Shown here: positions 15,548-22,637 of the stretch, one piece after another
Position numbering within the stretch: the first letter of the stretch is position 1
Layout: every line of letters begins with the position of its first letter
Origin: an uncultured Alphaproteobacteria bacterium
GTDB taxonomy: Bacteria; Pseudomonadota; Alphaproteobacteria; Rs-D84
Assembly (NCBI GenBank): GCA_934272785.1
Contig: CAKQSE010000012.1
Span: forward strand, 1 to 32,548
Direction of reading: 5' to 3'
DNA length: 32,548 bases
The notes under the pieces: model-generated
Told to the model about the DNA's origin: nothing
Database searches by the model: none
Seen by the model: the letters and a program-made list of their open reading frames with translations, nothing else
Program-made: the position numbers and the translations under genes

Positions 15548-16591
15548 ATGTTAAATTTTATAAGATCTTTGCTGGGACCGGCGGCAAACCAAACAACAGC
15601 CGGCGCGTTGGCCGAAAAATTCGGTCTGGAATTACGTGGGGACGCAAATGCCCCTGTGCGTGGGGTTGCACCAATTGCGGACGCGCGTCCGGGCCAGTTG
15701 GCATTCTATTCAACCGAACGCAACAGTGCGGCGTTTAAAATTCTGCCGATAGATGTTTTAAAGAACACGCGTGCAACCGTTATCTTGGTTCAGCCGGAAC
15801 AGGCGGAATTCGCCCCGGCGGGCGCAACACTGTTGGTGACGCCATCGCCACGCGGGAACATCGTTAAAATATTGGGTGAAATATACCGCGAAAAACCACG
15901 CTTTGGTATCAGTCGCGACGCCATTATTGAACGCGGCGTATTCTTTCGCAAACGGCGCAGTGTCTATGTCGGGCAATTTGCAACAATTGAACGCGGTGCC
16001 GTGATAGAGGCGGACGTTAAAATTTACCCAAATGTATTTATTGGACGCAATGTGACAATTGGTCGTGGCACGGTTGTTCGCAGTGGCGCGCACATTGAAA
16101 ACGCAACCATTGGTGCCGAATGTGTCATCAATCCGGGTGCCGTCATTGGCAAGGACGGATTTGGTTACACCCGCCAAGATGGTCACAACATATTTATCCC
16201 GCACGTTGGGCGTGTCGTTTTGGGCGACCGCGTATCGGTTGGCGCAAATACATGCATTGACCGTGGTGCGATGACCGACACGGTTGTTGGCGACGGGACA
16301 AAAATCGACAACCTGTGCCAGATTGCACACGGTTGCGTCATTGGCAAGGAATGCTTTGTCGCGGGCCAGGTTGGCATGGCGGGCGGTTGCGTTATTGGCG
16401 ATCGCGCCCTGTTGGCGGGCCAGGTTGGTTTGGCAAACGGCGTTCACATCGGCACCGATGCCGAGGTTGGCGCGCACAGTGGCGTGTTCCGTCCGGTCGC
16501 CGACGGCAGTCGTGCCATGGGTTACCCCGCGGTCCCAGGCATGGAATTTTTCCGCCAATATGCATGGCTGAAAAAACAATCAAAACAATAA
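15548..16591 (+). CDS. lpxD: UDP-3-O-(3-hydroxyacyl)glucosamine N-acyltransferase
   Basis: Third step of lipid A synthesis: transfers a 3-hydroxyacyl chain from acyl carrier protein to the 2-amino group of UDP-3-O-acylglucosamine. 347 residues, the normal length. The N-terminal uridine-binding domain (VAPIADARPGQLAFYS) is followed by the left-handed beta-helix of hexapeptide repeats (for example IGRNVTIGRGTVVRSG). IAHGC carries the catalytic His, and the C-terminal helix is present (EFFRQYAWLKK). The start at 15548 is set by the promoter; an upstream in-frame start at 15521 lies before the -10 box. fabZ follows 21 nt later. Confidence 0.96.
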   Translation: MLNFIRSLLGPAANQTTAGALAEKFGLELRGDANAPVRGVAPIADARPGQLAFYSTERNSAAFKILPIDVLKNTRATVILVQPEQAEFAPAGATLLVTPSPRGNIVKILGEIYREKPRFGISRDAIIERGVFFRKRRSVYVGQFATIERGAVIEADVKIYPNVFIGRNVTIGRGTVVRSGAHIENATIGAECVINPGAVIGKDGFGYTRQDGHNIFIPHVGRVVLGDRVSVGANTCIDRGAMTDTVVGDGTKIDNLCQIAHGCVIGKECFVAGQVGMAGGCVIGDRALLAGQVGLANGVHIGTDAEVGAHSGVFRPVADGSRAMGYPAVPGMEFFRQYAWLKKQSKQ

Positions 16592-16612
16592 GAGAGCAGA
16601 GAGAATTATATC

Positions 16613-17047
16613 ATGATTGATGTCCAGGGTATTGAACAAGTAATTCCACATCGTGGCAATATGCGTCTGATTGATGAAATACGCGAGTATGATGAAAATC
16701 ACGGCGTGGGCATTCACTATGTCCGCGATGATGAATTCTGGTGCGCGGGGCATTTCCCTGGCAAGCCAATTATGCCCGGCGTATTACAGGTAGAGGCATT
16801 GGCCCAAACAGCGTGCTTTATCGTTATGGCGCGTGCGGGATTTAATGATGGCAAAACCATGGGATATTTCACAACCATGGAAAAAATCAAGTTCACACAT
16901 ATGGTGCACCCGGGCGACGTATTGGAATTGCACGTTGAATTATTGATGAAAAAAATGGCATTGCACAAATTTCACGGCATTGCATATGTCGACGGCAACA
17001 AGGTGGCCGAGGCCACGTTTACCGCAATTCTGCAACGTGATGAATAA
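16613..17047 (+). CDS. fabZ: 3-hydroxyacyl-ACP dehydratase
   Basis: Dehydrates 3-hydroxyacyl-ACP in fatty acid elongation, competing with LpxA/LpxD for the same acyl pool, which explains its place beside lpxD. 144 residues, the usual size. IPHRGNMRLID near the N terminus, AGHFPGKPIMPGVLQVEALA with catalytic His (about H47) and Glu (about E61), and the YFTTMEKIKF strand are all as in hotdog-fold dehydratases. FabA is less likely because of length and motif. The gene is preceded by an AGAGAG purine tract as ribosome binding site, co-transcribed with lpxD, and followed by a terminator. Confidence 0.95.
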   Translation: MIDVQGIEQVIPHRGNMRLIDEIREYDENHGVGIHYVRDDEFWCAGHFPGKPIMPGVLQVEALAQTACFIVMARAGFNDGKTMGYFTTMEKIKFTHMVHPGDVLELHVELLMKKMALHKFHGIAYVDGNKVAEATFTAILQRDE

Positions 17048-17072
17048 TCGCAACATCACAATAAACAAAAAG

Positions 17073-17102
17073 CGGACGTGGTTTGAAGCACGCCCGTTTT
17101 TT
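17073..17102. terminator. terminator between fabZ and der
   Basis: CGGACGTG/CACGCCCG (17073-17080 with 17089-17096, one A-C mismatch) with a T-run on plus and A-run on the left. It serves fabZ and possibly the converging der transcript. Confidence 0.75.
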
Positions 17103-17119
17103 GTATCGATAACCCCGTA

Positions 17120-18457
17120 TCAATCAAATGGATTATCGTCTTTTTTATACTCTATTACAACAGGCAAATGTTCCCATTTTAATTCTGTGGCAATTCCGCG
17201 ACGCAGATAACGTGTATATGATTCCGGGATATCCGACGCACCACCAACATTGATTGTGATTTTCATTGGGTGCCGCCCCGTCTGGCGCGCAAATTTTATC
17301 TTCATCGGGCGTTTCAGGCGCGACATTGGCGGTTGACGCGTTGCGACCAATTTTTCCACGATACGGTTTATCAGACTGGTTGGGGCCTGGGCCATGGAAA
17401 TATCCCACTGTTCATAAATACGGCGGAACATATTTTGCACGCCCGTGCCGGTTTCCGCAGACACCGCCAGAATCATCGGTTTGATAATCTGGTGAAATGA
17501 ATTTGCAAATTGATGTTTTAATTTTAACAATTTTTCATCACGCACGGCCGGTTCAACCAAATCCCATTTATTCAGTGCGACACATAAAATCTTGCCCGCG
17601 TCATACACGCGCGCCGCAATCCCCAGTGCCTGGTTTTCAATATTACGTGTCGCGTCCACCATCAGGATAACCACGTCCGCCTTGGCAATGGCGTCCAGTG
17701 ATTTCAACGCCGACAGCGTTTCAACATCGTCGGTTACGCCCGCCTTGCGACGCAGGCCCGCCGTGTCCATCAACACAATATCGCGACCATAAAAACGTGT
17801 TGGAATTTTAACCGTGTCACGCGTAATTCCCGGCGCGTCACGCACAATCTGGCGTGTTTGCCCCAGGACGCGATTCACAAACGTTGATTTGCCAACGTTC
17901 GGCTGGCCTAAAATTGCAATCTTTATCCGGTTATCCGCGGGCGCGTCATTTTGTTCGGTTGCCGCGCCGATTTGTTCCGCGGTTTTATCCAAAAATTCGT
18001 ATATCGCGTCAAATCCAGATTTATGCTCGGCCGAAATTGTTACCGGCGCACCAAATCCCAATTTATAAAAATCCGCCAGGTCCGCCAAACGACGTCCTGA
18101 TTCCGCCTTGTTCGCCAACAGCAACACCGGCGCACGCGTTTTACGCCGCACCAGGCGCGCCCAATCTAAATCCTCGCCCGTCAGGCCCGTGCGACCATCA
18201 ACCACGAACAAAATCGCGTCAGCATCGGCAATCGCCCCCAGTGCCATATTCGTGGAATCAGCGGCAATACCCGTTTTTGCATTTTCCAGACCGGCGGTAT
18301 CCATAATCTGATACGGTCTGTCGCGCATTACGCCCCCCAGGTTATCGCGCGTTACGCCCGGGCGATCATGCACCAATGCGTCCCGCGTTCCCGTCAGGCC
18401 GTTAAACAGTGTCGATTTGCCCGTATTCGGGCGACCAGCAATTGTGACTTTCATCAT
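17120..18457 (-). CDS. der: ribosome biogenesis GTPase Der (EngA)
   Basis: Double-domain GTPase needed for 50S subunit maturation. About 445 residues. First G domain: GRPNTGKST (8-16), DRPGVTRD, DTAGLE, NKAE. Second: GQPNVGKST, DAPGITRD, DTAGLR, NKWD. A C-terminal KH-like domain (RLKRPMKIKFARQTGRHP...GGASDIPESYTRYL) completes the family architecture. The reading frame extends 33 codons further upstream, but homologues start at MKVTIAGRPN; the ATG at 18457 has GGA 8 nt before it. The order YfgM-like, bamB, der is the widely conserved one, but here a plus-strand gene interrupts it. Confidence 0.97.
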   Translation of the reverse strand: MMKVTIAGRPNTGKSTLFNGLTGTRDALVHDRPGVTRDNLGGVMRDRPYQIMDTAGLENAKTGIAADSTNMALGAIADADAILFVVDGRTGLTGEDLDWARLVRRKTRAPVLLLANKAESGRRLADLADFYKLGFGAPVTISAEHKSGFDAIYEFLDKTAEQIGAATEQNDAPADNRIKIAILGQPNVGKSTFVNRVLGQTRQIVRDAPGITRDTVKIPTRFYGRDIVLMDTAGLRRKAGVTDDVETLSALKSLDAIAKADVVILMVDATRNIENQALGIAARVYDAGKILCVALNKWDLVEPAVRDEKLLKLKHQFANSFHQIIKPMILAVSAETGTGVQNMFRRIYEQWDISMAQAPTSLINRIVEKLVATRQPPMSRLKRPMKIKFARQTGRHPMKITINVGGASDIPESYTRYLRRGIATELKWEHLPVVIEYKKDDNPFD

Positions 18458-18482
18458 TACTTTTTTCCATTGATTTTTTACC

Positions 18483-18510
18483 ATTATAAAGCAAAAATAT
18501 AAATAAGCAA
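18483..18510 (-). promoter_or_regulatory. der promoter
   Basis: On minus, TTGCTT (18505-18510), 16 nt, TATAAT (18483-18488). It overlaps the 5' leader region of the divergent membrane-protein gene at 18526, so the two may influence each other. Confidence 0.6.
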
Positions 18511-18525
18511 ATTGGGGGCGAAAAA

Positions 18526-19122
18526 ATGAAACAAAAAATAAAAAAAGCATTTGCACACCTGCGTGATTTAATTATCAAACCAAAACGCTATTTTACAAAA
18601 ATCGTTGCCGACGGCGACATGGAAGAAGCCATGTTCAAGGCATTTATATATGGTTTATTGGGCGGCCTGTTGGTGTTGGGACTGCGCCTGATTGGTGGCG
18701 CGACGGTAACGTTTGGCGCGGTATTTACCGCAATTGTTATTGTGCCGGTGCTGGCGGTGGCACTGTTGTTCGTGCTGGGCGGGCTGATGATGATGGTGTC
18801 AGAAATCACCGGCGGCGAACGCGACTGGGAAATCGCAATAAAGGGATTGGCATCAATATTCTTTGTATACCCGGCAATATTGGTATTGAACGCATTGGCG
18901 TTTAACTGCACATCTATGTGGATTATCAGCATAATTGTTGACGCATATGTGTTGTTCCTGTTTTATAACATCGCACTGTATTGCATGCGGGGCAAGCGCG
19001 CGAACGTTATCATCGTTATCGGCATATTCGCATTGTTCTTGGTAACCGTATATGCGACCGATTATCGCATTGGCTGGTTTATGTTAAAGAACGCCAGCGC
19101 GACACTGGCATGCCTGGTGTAA
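18526..19122 (+). CDS. YIP1-like multi-pass membrane protein
   Basis: 198 residues. A basic, helical N terminus (LRDLIIKPKRYFTKI) is followed by five hydrophobic segments: GLLGGLLVLGLRLIGG, AIVIVPVLAVALLFVLGG, FFVYPAILVLNALAF, IISIIVDAYVLFLFYNIAL and VIIVIGIFALFLVTVYA. The amphipathic start and membrane layout resemble bacterial YIP1-domain proteins, whose role is unknown. The start has a GGGGGCG motif 6 nt upstream. It lies between der and bamB on the opposite strand, an unusual insertion in a conserved block. Confidence 0.65.
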   Translation: MKQKIKKAFAHLRDLIIKPKRYFTKIVADGDMEEAMFKAFIYGLLGGLLVLGLRLIGGATVTFGAVFTAIVIVPVLAVALLFVLGGLMMMVSEITGGERDWEIAIKGLASIFFVYPAILVLNALAFNCTSMWIISIIVDAYVLFLFYNIALYCMRGKRANVIIVIGIFALFLVTVYATDYRIGWFMLKNASATLACLV

Positions 19123-19139
19123 AAAAAGATACACAAAAA

Positions 19140-19165
19140 AATGCGCCAAATTGGCGCATTTTTTT
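19140..19165. terminator. bidirectional terminator
   Basis: Ten-base perfect stem AATGCGCCAA/TTGGCGCATT around a single A (19140-19149 with 19151-19160), with A-run and T-run on the two sides. Shared by the converging YIP1-like gene and bamB. Confidence 0.9.
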
Positions 19166-19892
19166 ATTTAATGATTTTTCCGGTTTCGGCATCAATCTTT
19201 TGCCGGCCAACCGTTATGATTTTGTCGGCGTATTTTGGTGCCGATTGTTCATCAATTTCGGTGCGCCAATAAATCGCACCATCAGAATTACGCAATGCAT
19301 ATAAATTGTTATCTGTGCCAACGACAAATATTGCCGGCGTGGTCATTACAAATGAATATGCCGTGCCAACATTTGCGCACCATTTTTTCGCCCCAGACGT
19401 CGCATTTATCCGACAGAATGCATCGCCCAGGCCGCCCACATAAACGTCCGACCCCGACACAACAATCGGCGCAACAATATCAACAACCGATGCGCCACCG
19501 GTCATATTGCTGGGGCGGAAAATATCGGCAACCCATGCAACCTGGCGCGTGGTGGTATCGATTTTAATCAGTTCGCCCGTGGTCAGCCCCGCATAAACAT
19601 ATTTACCACTGCATACCGGGGTTTGCGTGCTGCGCACAGAATTCGGGACGGGAAAACCACTGAATATTTTTCGATCACCACGTTTAATCGTGTTTGTTGC
19701 GTCCTGGGTATATGGACACGCCACCGCATCGTGTGTGATTGGCGCATCTGGCAAATCAGAAATATTCTGGTTCAAAACCGTTGGGGCGTCGGTTGCAAAA
19801 ATCGCACTGCGCACACCGGGCAAAATCGGATCGTGTTTTGAACACGCCGCCAACGCCACCAGTGATGTTAAAACCGCAACAAATTTCTGCAT
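19164..19892 (-). CDS. bamB: BamB-like outer-membrane assembly lipoprotein, short
   Basis: BamB is the beta-propeller lipoprotein of the BAM complex. The start at 19892 follows GGGGGCG; lipobox LAAC puts the lipidated Cys at about 17. PILPGVRSAIF matches the start of alphaproteobacterial BamB, and propeller blades are visible (KYVYAGLTTGELIKIDTTT, SDVYVGGLGDAFCRINATSG, NNLYALRNSDGAIYWRTEID). Only 242 residues are present, against about 380-450 in the family, so roughly half the eight blades are missing. It ends cleanly in a stop codon and terminator rather than a frameshift remnant. Position between a YfgM-like gene and der supports the assignment. Confidence 0.8.
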   Translation of the reverse strand: MQKFVAVLTSLVALAACSKHDPILPGVRSAIFATDAPTVLNQNISDLPDAPITHDAVACPYTQDATNTIKRGDRKIFSGFPVPNSVRSTQTPVCSGKYVYAGLTTGELIKIDTTTRQVAWVADIFRPSNMTGGASVVDIVAPIVVSGSDVYVGGLGDAFCRINATSGAKKWCANVGTAYSFVMTTPAIFVVGTDNNLYALRNSDGAIYWRTEIDEQSAPKYADKIITVGRQKIDAETGKIIK

Positions 19893-19910
19893 AATCGCCC
19901 CCAATTTAAT

Positions 19911-20570
19911 TTAACGCAATGATTGTGCCGTGGCCGATACAACCGCCGGTGCGTCTGTATCATTGATAATAACGTTCAGCCATTTATCCGCCGCCGCTTT
20001 GTCCCCAGTGGCCAGATATTTCTGGGCAATGGTCAGGCGCGACGTATAATAAAACGGTGATTTCTTTGTATCCAAATCAGACAGATATTTTTCAACATCT
20101 GTCGCCGACATTTCATCACCACGGTTTGCAACAATGTGCATTTTCGCCAGGTCGCGAAAATCGCGGGTTGCGCCATGCGCGGCCAGTTGTTCCAGTTTCT
20201 TGATATCATTATCAATCAAATACGATTGAAACAGTGCCAAATCAGCCGTTGCGCCCGATGAATCCCCGGCAATCGCCGCCAGCGCATTTGCGTCCATATT
20301 CATCACGGCCGTTTCATAATTTGTTGCGACCGCAATTTTTGCATTGCGATGTGCACGAACGCCAATCTGGACCGCGGTCACGATTATCAGCAGCACCAGC
20401 GCACCAATAATCATATGGCGTGAATATTTTTTAATAAACGCCTGGGTTTTGTCATTATTGACCTCTTCCCATACCTCGCGATACAGGGCGTCTTCGGCGT
20501 AATCTTCACGTGTTTTCTTGGGTTCTTTGGCCTTTGCGACCTTGTTATTTCTTTCCAAAATGGATGCCAT
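19911..20570 (-). CDS. YfgM-like tetratricopeptide membrane protein
   Basis: 219 residues. A charged cytoplasmic N terminus is followed by one membrane segment (HMIIGALVLLIIVTAVQIGV, about 51-70) and a periplasmic helical domain with TPR-like repeats (TADLALFQSYLIDNDIKKLE, YYTSRLTIAQKYLATGDKAA). This matches the YfgM/TPR_21 family; in enterobacteria YfgM associates with the SecYEG translocon and periplasmic chaperones. AGGAG lies 8 nt before the ATG. It is the first gene of the operon with bamB and der. Divergent from rpoH with a 65-nt gap. Confidence 0.85.
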   Translation of the reverse strand: MASILERNNKVAKAKEPKKTREDYAEDALYREVWEEVNNDKTQAFIKKYSRHMIIGALVLLIIVTAVQIGVRAHRNAKIAVATNYETAVMNMDANALAAIAGDSSGATADLALFQSYLIDNDIKKLEQLAAHGATRDFRDLAKMHIVANRGDEMSATDVEKYLSDLDTKKSPFYYTSRLTIAQKYLATGDKAAADKWLNVIINDTDAPAVVSATAQSLR

Positions 20571-20598
20571 TGAAATTTCTCCTGTGTAAATGGTGCCC

Positions 20599-20626
20599 TT
20601 GATAAATCATATTTTATTGCTATACT
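20599..20626 (+). promoter_or_regulatory. rpoH promoter, near-leaderless
   Basis: TTGATA (20599-20604), 16 nt, TATACT (20621-20626), then 9 nt to the ATG at 20636. A leader of only a few nucleotides is predicted and no Shine-Dalgarno sequence is visible. Confidence 0.6.
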
Positions 20627-20635
20627 ATAAAAGTA

Positions 20636-21544
20636 ATGAAAAAGCAAATCAAGAACGCTTTGCCGGCACAAAAAAATACCAGTTTGGTTGCCGCCCGTGG
20701 GGTCAGTGATGAATCGGGCCTGGCCCAGTATATCCAGACGATTCAGAAATTCCCAATTCTGACCGCCCAGGAAGAATACGAATGCGCCACCAATTGGGTA
20801 AAAAATCAGGACAAGGTTGCCGCGGAACGCCTGGTGGCCAGCCATTTGCGCCTGGTGGTGTCGGTGGCATATGATTTTAAAAACTATGGCATTCCGGTGG
20901 GCGATTTGATTGCCAGTGGCAATATGGGTTTGATGCAGGCACTGCAAAAATTTGACCCAGACAAGGGATTTCGTTTTTCCACATATGCAATGTTCTGGAT
21001 TCGCGCCGAAATATACGAAACAATTTTAAATAACTGGTCCATTGTTAAAATCGGGACATCGGCAAACCAGAAACGCGTGTTCTTTAACCTGGCGCGGGCA
21101 AAGCGGGCACTGGGGATTATGGATAATAATCTGAGTGATGACCAAACAAAACAGATTGCTGAATACCTGGACGTGCCAGAAAACGATGTTCGCCGTATGT
21201 CAACGCGTGTGACCGCACGCGATGTATCACTGAACGCGCCGGCGCATTCGGACGATGACGCGCGCGACGTTTTGGCCAATATGCCGGACGAAAAAACAAA
21301 TATCCAGGATTCAATCGAACAGATGGAATTTCGCCGTCGTGGATACGAATTGTTGCGGCGACACCTGGCCGAATTGCCGGAACGCGACCGCGAAATACTG
21401 CGTGCGCGACGTCTGAGCGAACCGGTCGCAACACTGGAATCACTGTCCCAGAAATATGGAATTTCACGCGAGCGCGTTCGCCAGATAGAAGAGCGCGCAT
21501 TTAACAAACTGCGTGATGCGATATTAAAAGAAACCCAAGGATGA
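20636..21544 (+). CDS. rpoH: RNA polymerase heat-shock sigma factor (sigma-32)
   Basis: 302 residues. Region 2 includes ASHLRLVVSVAYDFKNYGIP, DLIASGNMGLMQALQKFDPD and RFSTYAMFWIRAEI. The RpoH-specific segment follows (NWSIVKIGTSANQKRVFFNL, in which the QKRVFFNL stretch corresponds to the RpoH box). Region 4 has LAELPERDREIL and the helix-turn-helix YGISRERVRQIEERAF. It directs transcription of heat-shock genes. Alphaproteobacteria often hold several RpoH copies, so this may be one of a set. Its TGA overlaps the ATG of the next gene, an outer-membrane porin. The start at 20636 is fixed by the promoter position. Confidence 0.95.
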   Translation: MKKQIKNALPAQKNTSLVAARGVSDESGLAQYIQTIQKFPILTAQEEYECATNWVKNQDKVAAERLVASHLRLVVSVAYDFKNYGIPVGDLIASGNMGLMQALQKFDPDKGFRFSTYAMFWIRAEIYETILNNWSIVKIGTSANQKRVFFNLARAKRALGIMDNNLSDDQTKQIAEYLDVPENDVRRMSTRVTARDVSLNAPAHSDDDARDVLANMPDEKTNIQDSIEQMEFRRRGYELLRRHLAELPERDREILRARRLSEPVATLESLSQKYGISRERVRQIEERAFNKLRDAILKETQG

Positions 21545-22578
21545 CACGTATGCGCATAACCCCATGCCGCACACTGGCGGTGGCACTGTCAATCATCGGC
21601 GTCGCACAATCGGCGCGCGCGATGGAATATAACGCCGGTCGATTTGCATTTAAATTGTCGGGATACGGTTCGGTCGGTATGTTACAGCCGGAATTTGACC
21701 AATCTGATTTTATTGGTGATTGGCGCGTGCGCGCACAAATGAATTACGCGGTCGCGGCGGGCCAGACCGTTGGTGCGGTATATGCATTGGACGACGCGGC
21801 ATTGGACGAGAACAAGCCCCTGCGCGAGGCATTTGGATTTTTTGAAAACAGAAATTACGGTCGCATTGAAATCGGTATGACCGATTCCATCGCACGCAAG
21901 TTGGGGGTTGGCCTGCCCGATGTGGGGGGATTACGCGTCAATGATAAACCACTGTTTTATAAAAAAATTCACCCGGATGGCCCCGTTATATCCGACACAA
22001 CAATCACCACGGGACGCAACGCGTTGCGTATGAATTTGGCAACCGTGCCGTCGCGCGGCGCGCAATACGGCCTGTCGGTGGCGGGCGTCACAGACGATTA
22101 CGACTATGCGGTTGATGCGGGCCTGAAAATCCGTAACCCGCACGGCAAAACCAAGACGGCGTATTCATTGGGTGCGTCATTTATGTCACACCCGGACCAC
22201 TATCGCACCGATACGTATTCGCCACGCGTTTATTCTGATTGGCGCGCCCAGGTATCAGGTGGCATGAATTTGCAATACAACAGTTGGGTTTGGGGCGTAT
22301 CTGCGCGACTGATTTATGACGAAAACCCGGTCGGCATCGCCAGTGATGGTCTGGCCGCGGGCACAGGCATCAGTTATGACATTTTGAATTACACGTTATC
22401 ACTGTCGTACATATTTTCTGACACAGGCCTGTGGCAACACGATATTGACGATTATACCGACCACACCGTCGTTGGGTCATTCCGTTATAAATACAGCGAA
22501 AATGTTGATGGTTGGGTGTCACTAGGTATGACAACCAAGACACCATTTCTGGCGGCGGGTATGCGTCTGACGTTTTAA
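21541..22578 (+). CDS. outer-membrane porin
   Basis: 345 residues. Signal peptide ending QSARA (about residue 27), then alternating aromatic strands typical of a beta-barrel (RFAFKLSGYGSVGML, RNYGRIEIGMTDS, LRMNLATVPSRGAQYGLSV, NLQYNSWVWGVSARL) and a C-terminal Phe (AAGMRLTF), the BAM recognition signal. The layout resembles Gram-negative porins of the trimeric 16-strand type. The ATG is inside an ATGA overlap with the rpoH stop, so expression depends at least partly on rpoH translation. Another in-frame ATG at 21550 is possible. A terminator follows. Confidence 0.85.
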   Translation: MTRMRITPCRTLAVALSIIGVAQSARAMEYNAGRFAFKLSGYGSVGMLQPEFDQSDFIGDWRVRAQMNYAVAAGQTVGAVYALDDAALDENKPLREAFGFFENRNYGRIEIGMTDSIARKLGVGLPDVGGLRVNDKPLFYKKIHPDGPVISDTTITTGRNALRMNLATVPSRGAQYGLSVAGVTDDYDYAVDAGLKIRNPHGKTKTAYSLGASFMSHPDHYRTDTYSPRVYSDWRAQVSGGMNLQYNSWVWGVSARLIYDENPVGIASDGLAAGTGISYDILNYTLSLSYIFSDTGLWQHDIDDYTDHTVVGSFRYKYSENVDGWVSLGMTTKTPFLAAGMRLTF

Positions 22579-22593
22579 TACAACGGTTGCAAA

Positions 22594-22622
22594 TAAAAAA
22601 ACCGGCAATCGCCGGTTTTTTG
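22594..22622. terminator. bidirectional terminator
   Basis: ACCGGC/GCCGGT (22601-22606 with 22611-22616), loop AATC, A-run before and T-run after. It serves the porin and the converging TPR gene. Confidence 0.9.
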
Positions 22623-22637
22623 TTTGTGTTACCCGTT

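Noticed and set aside
15758..16579. 273-residue minus-strand open frame
   Set aside because: It is antisense to lpxD, a clear hexapeptide-repeat gene, and has no start signal or domain.
16590..16606. AGAGAGCAGAGAGA resembling the repeat element end
   Set aside because: It is short, lies exactly where the fabZ ribosome binding site is expected, and lacks the rest of the element.
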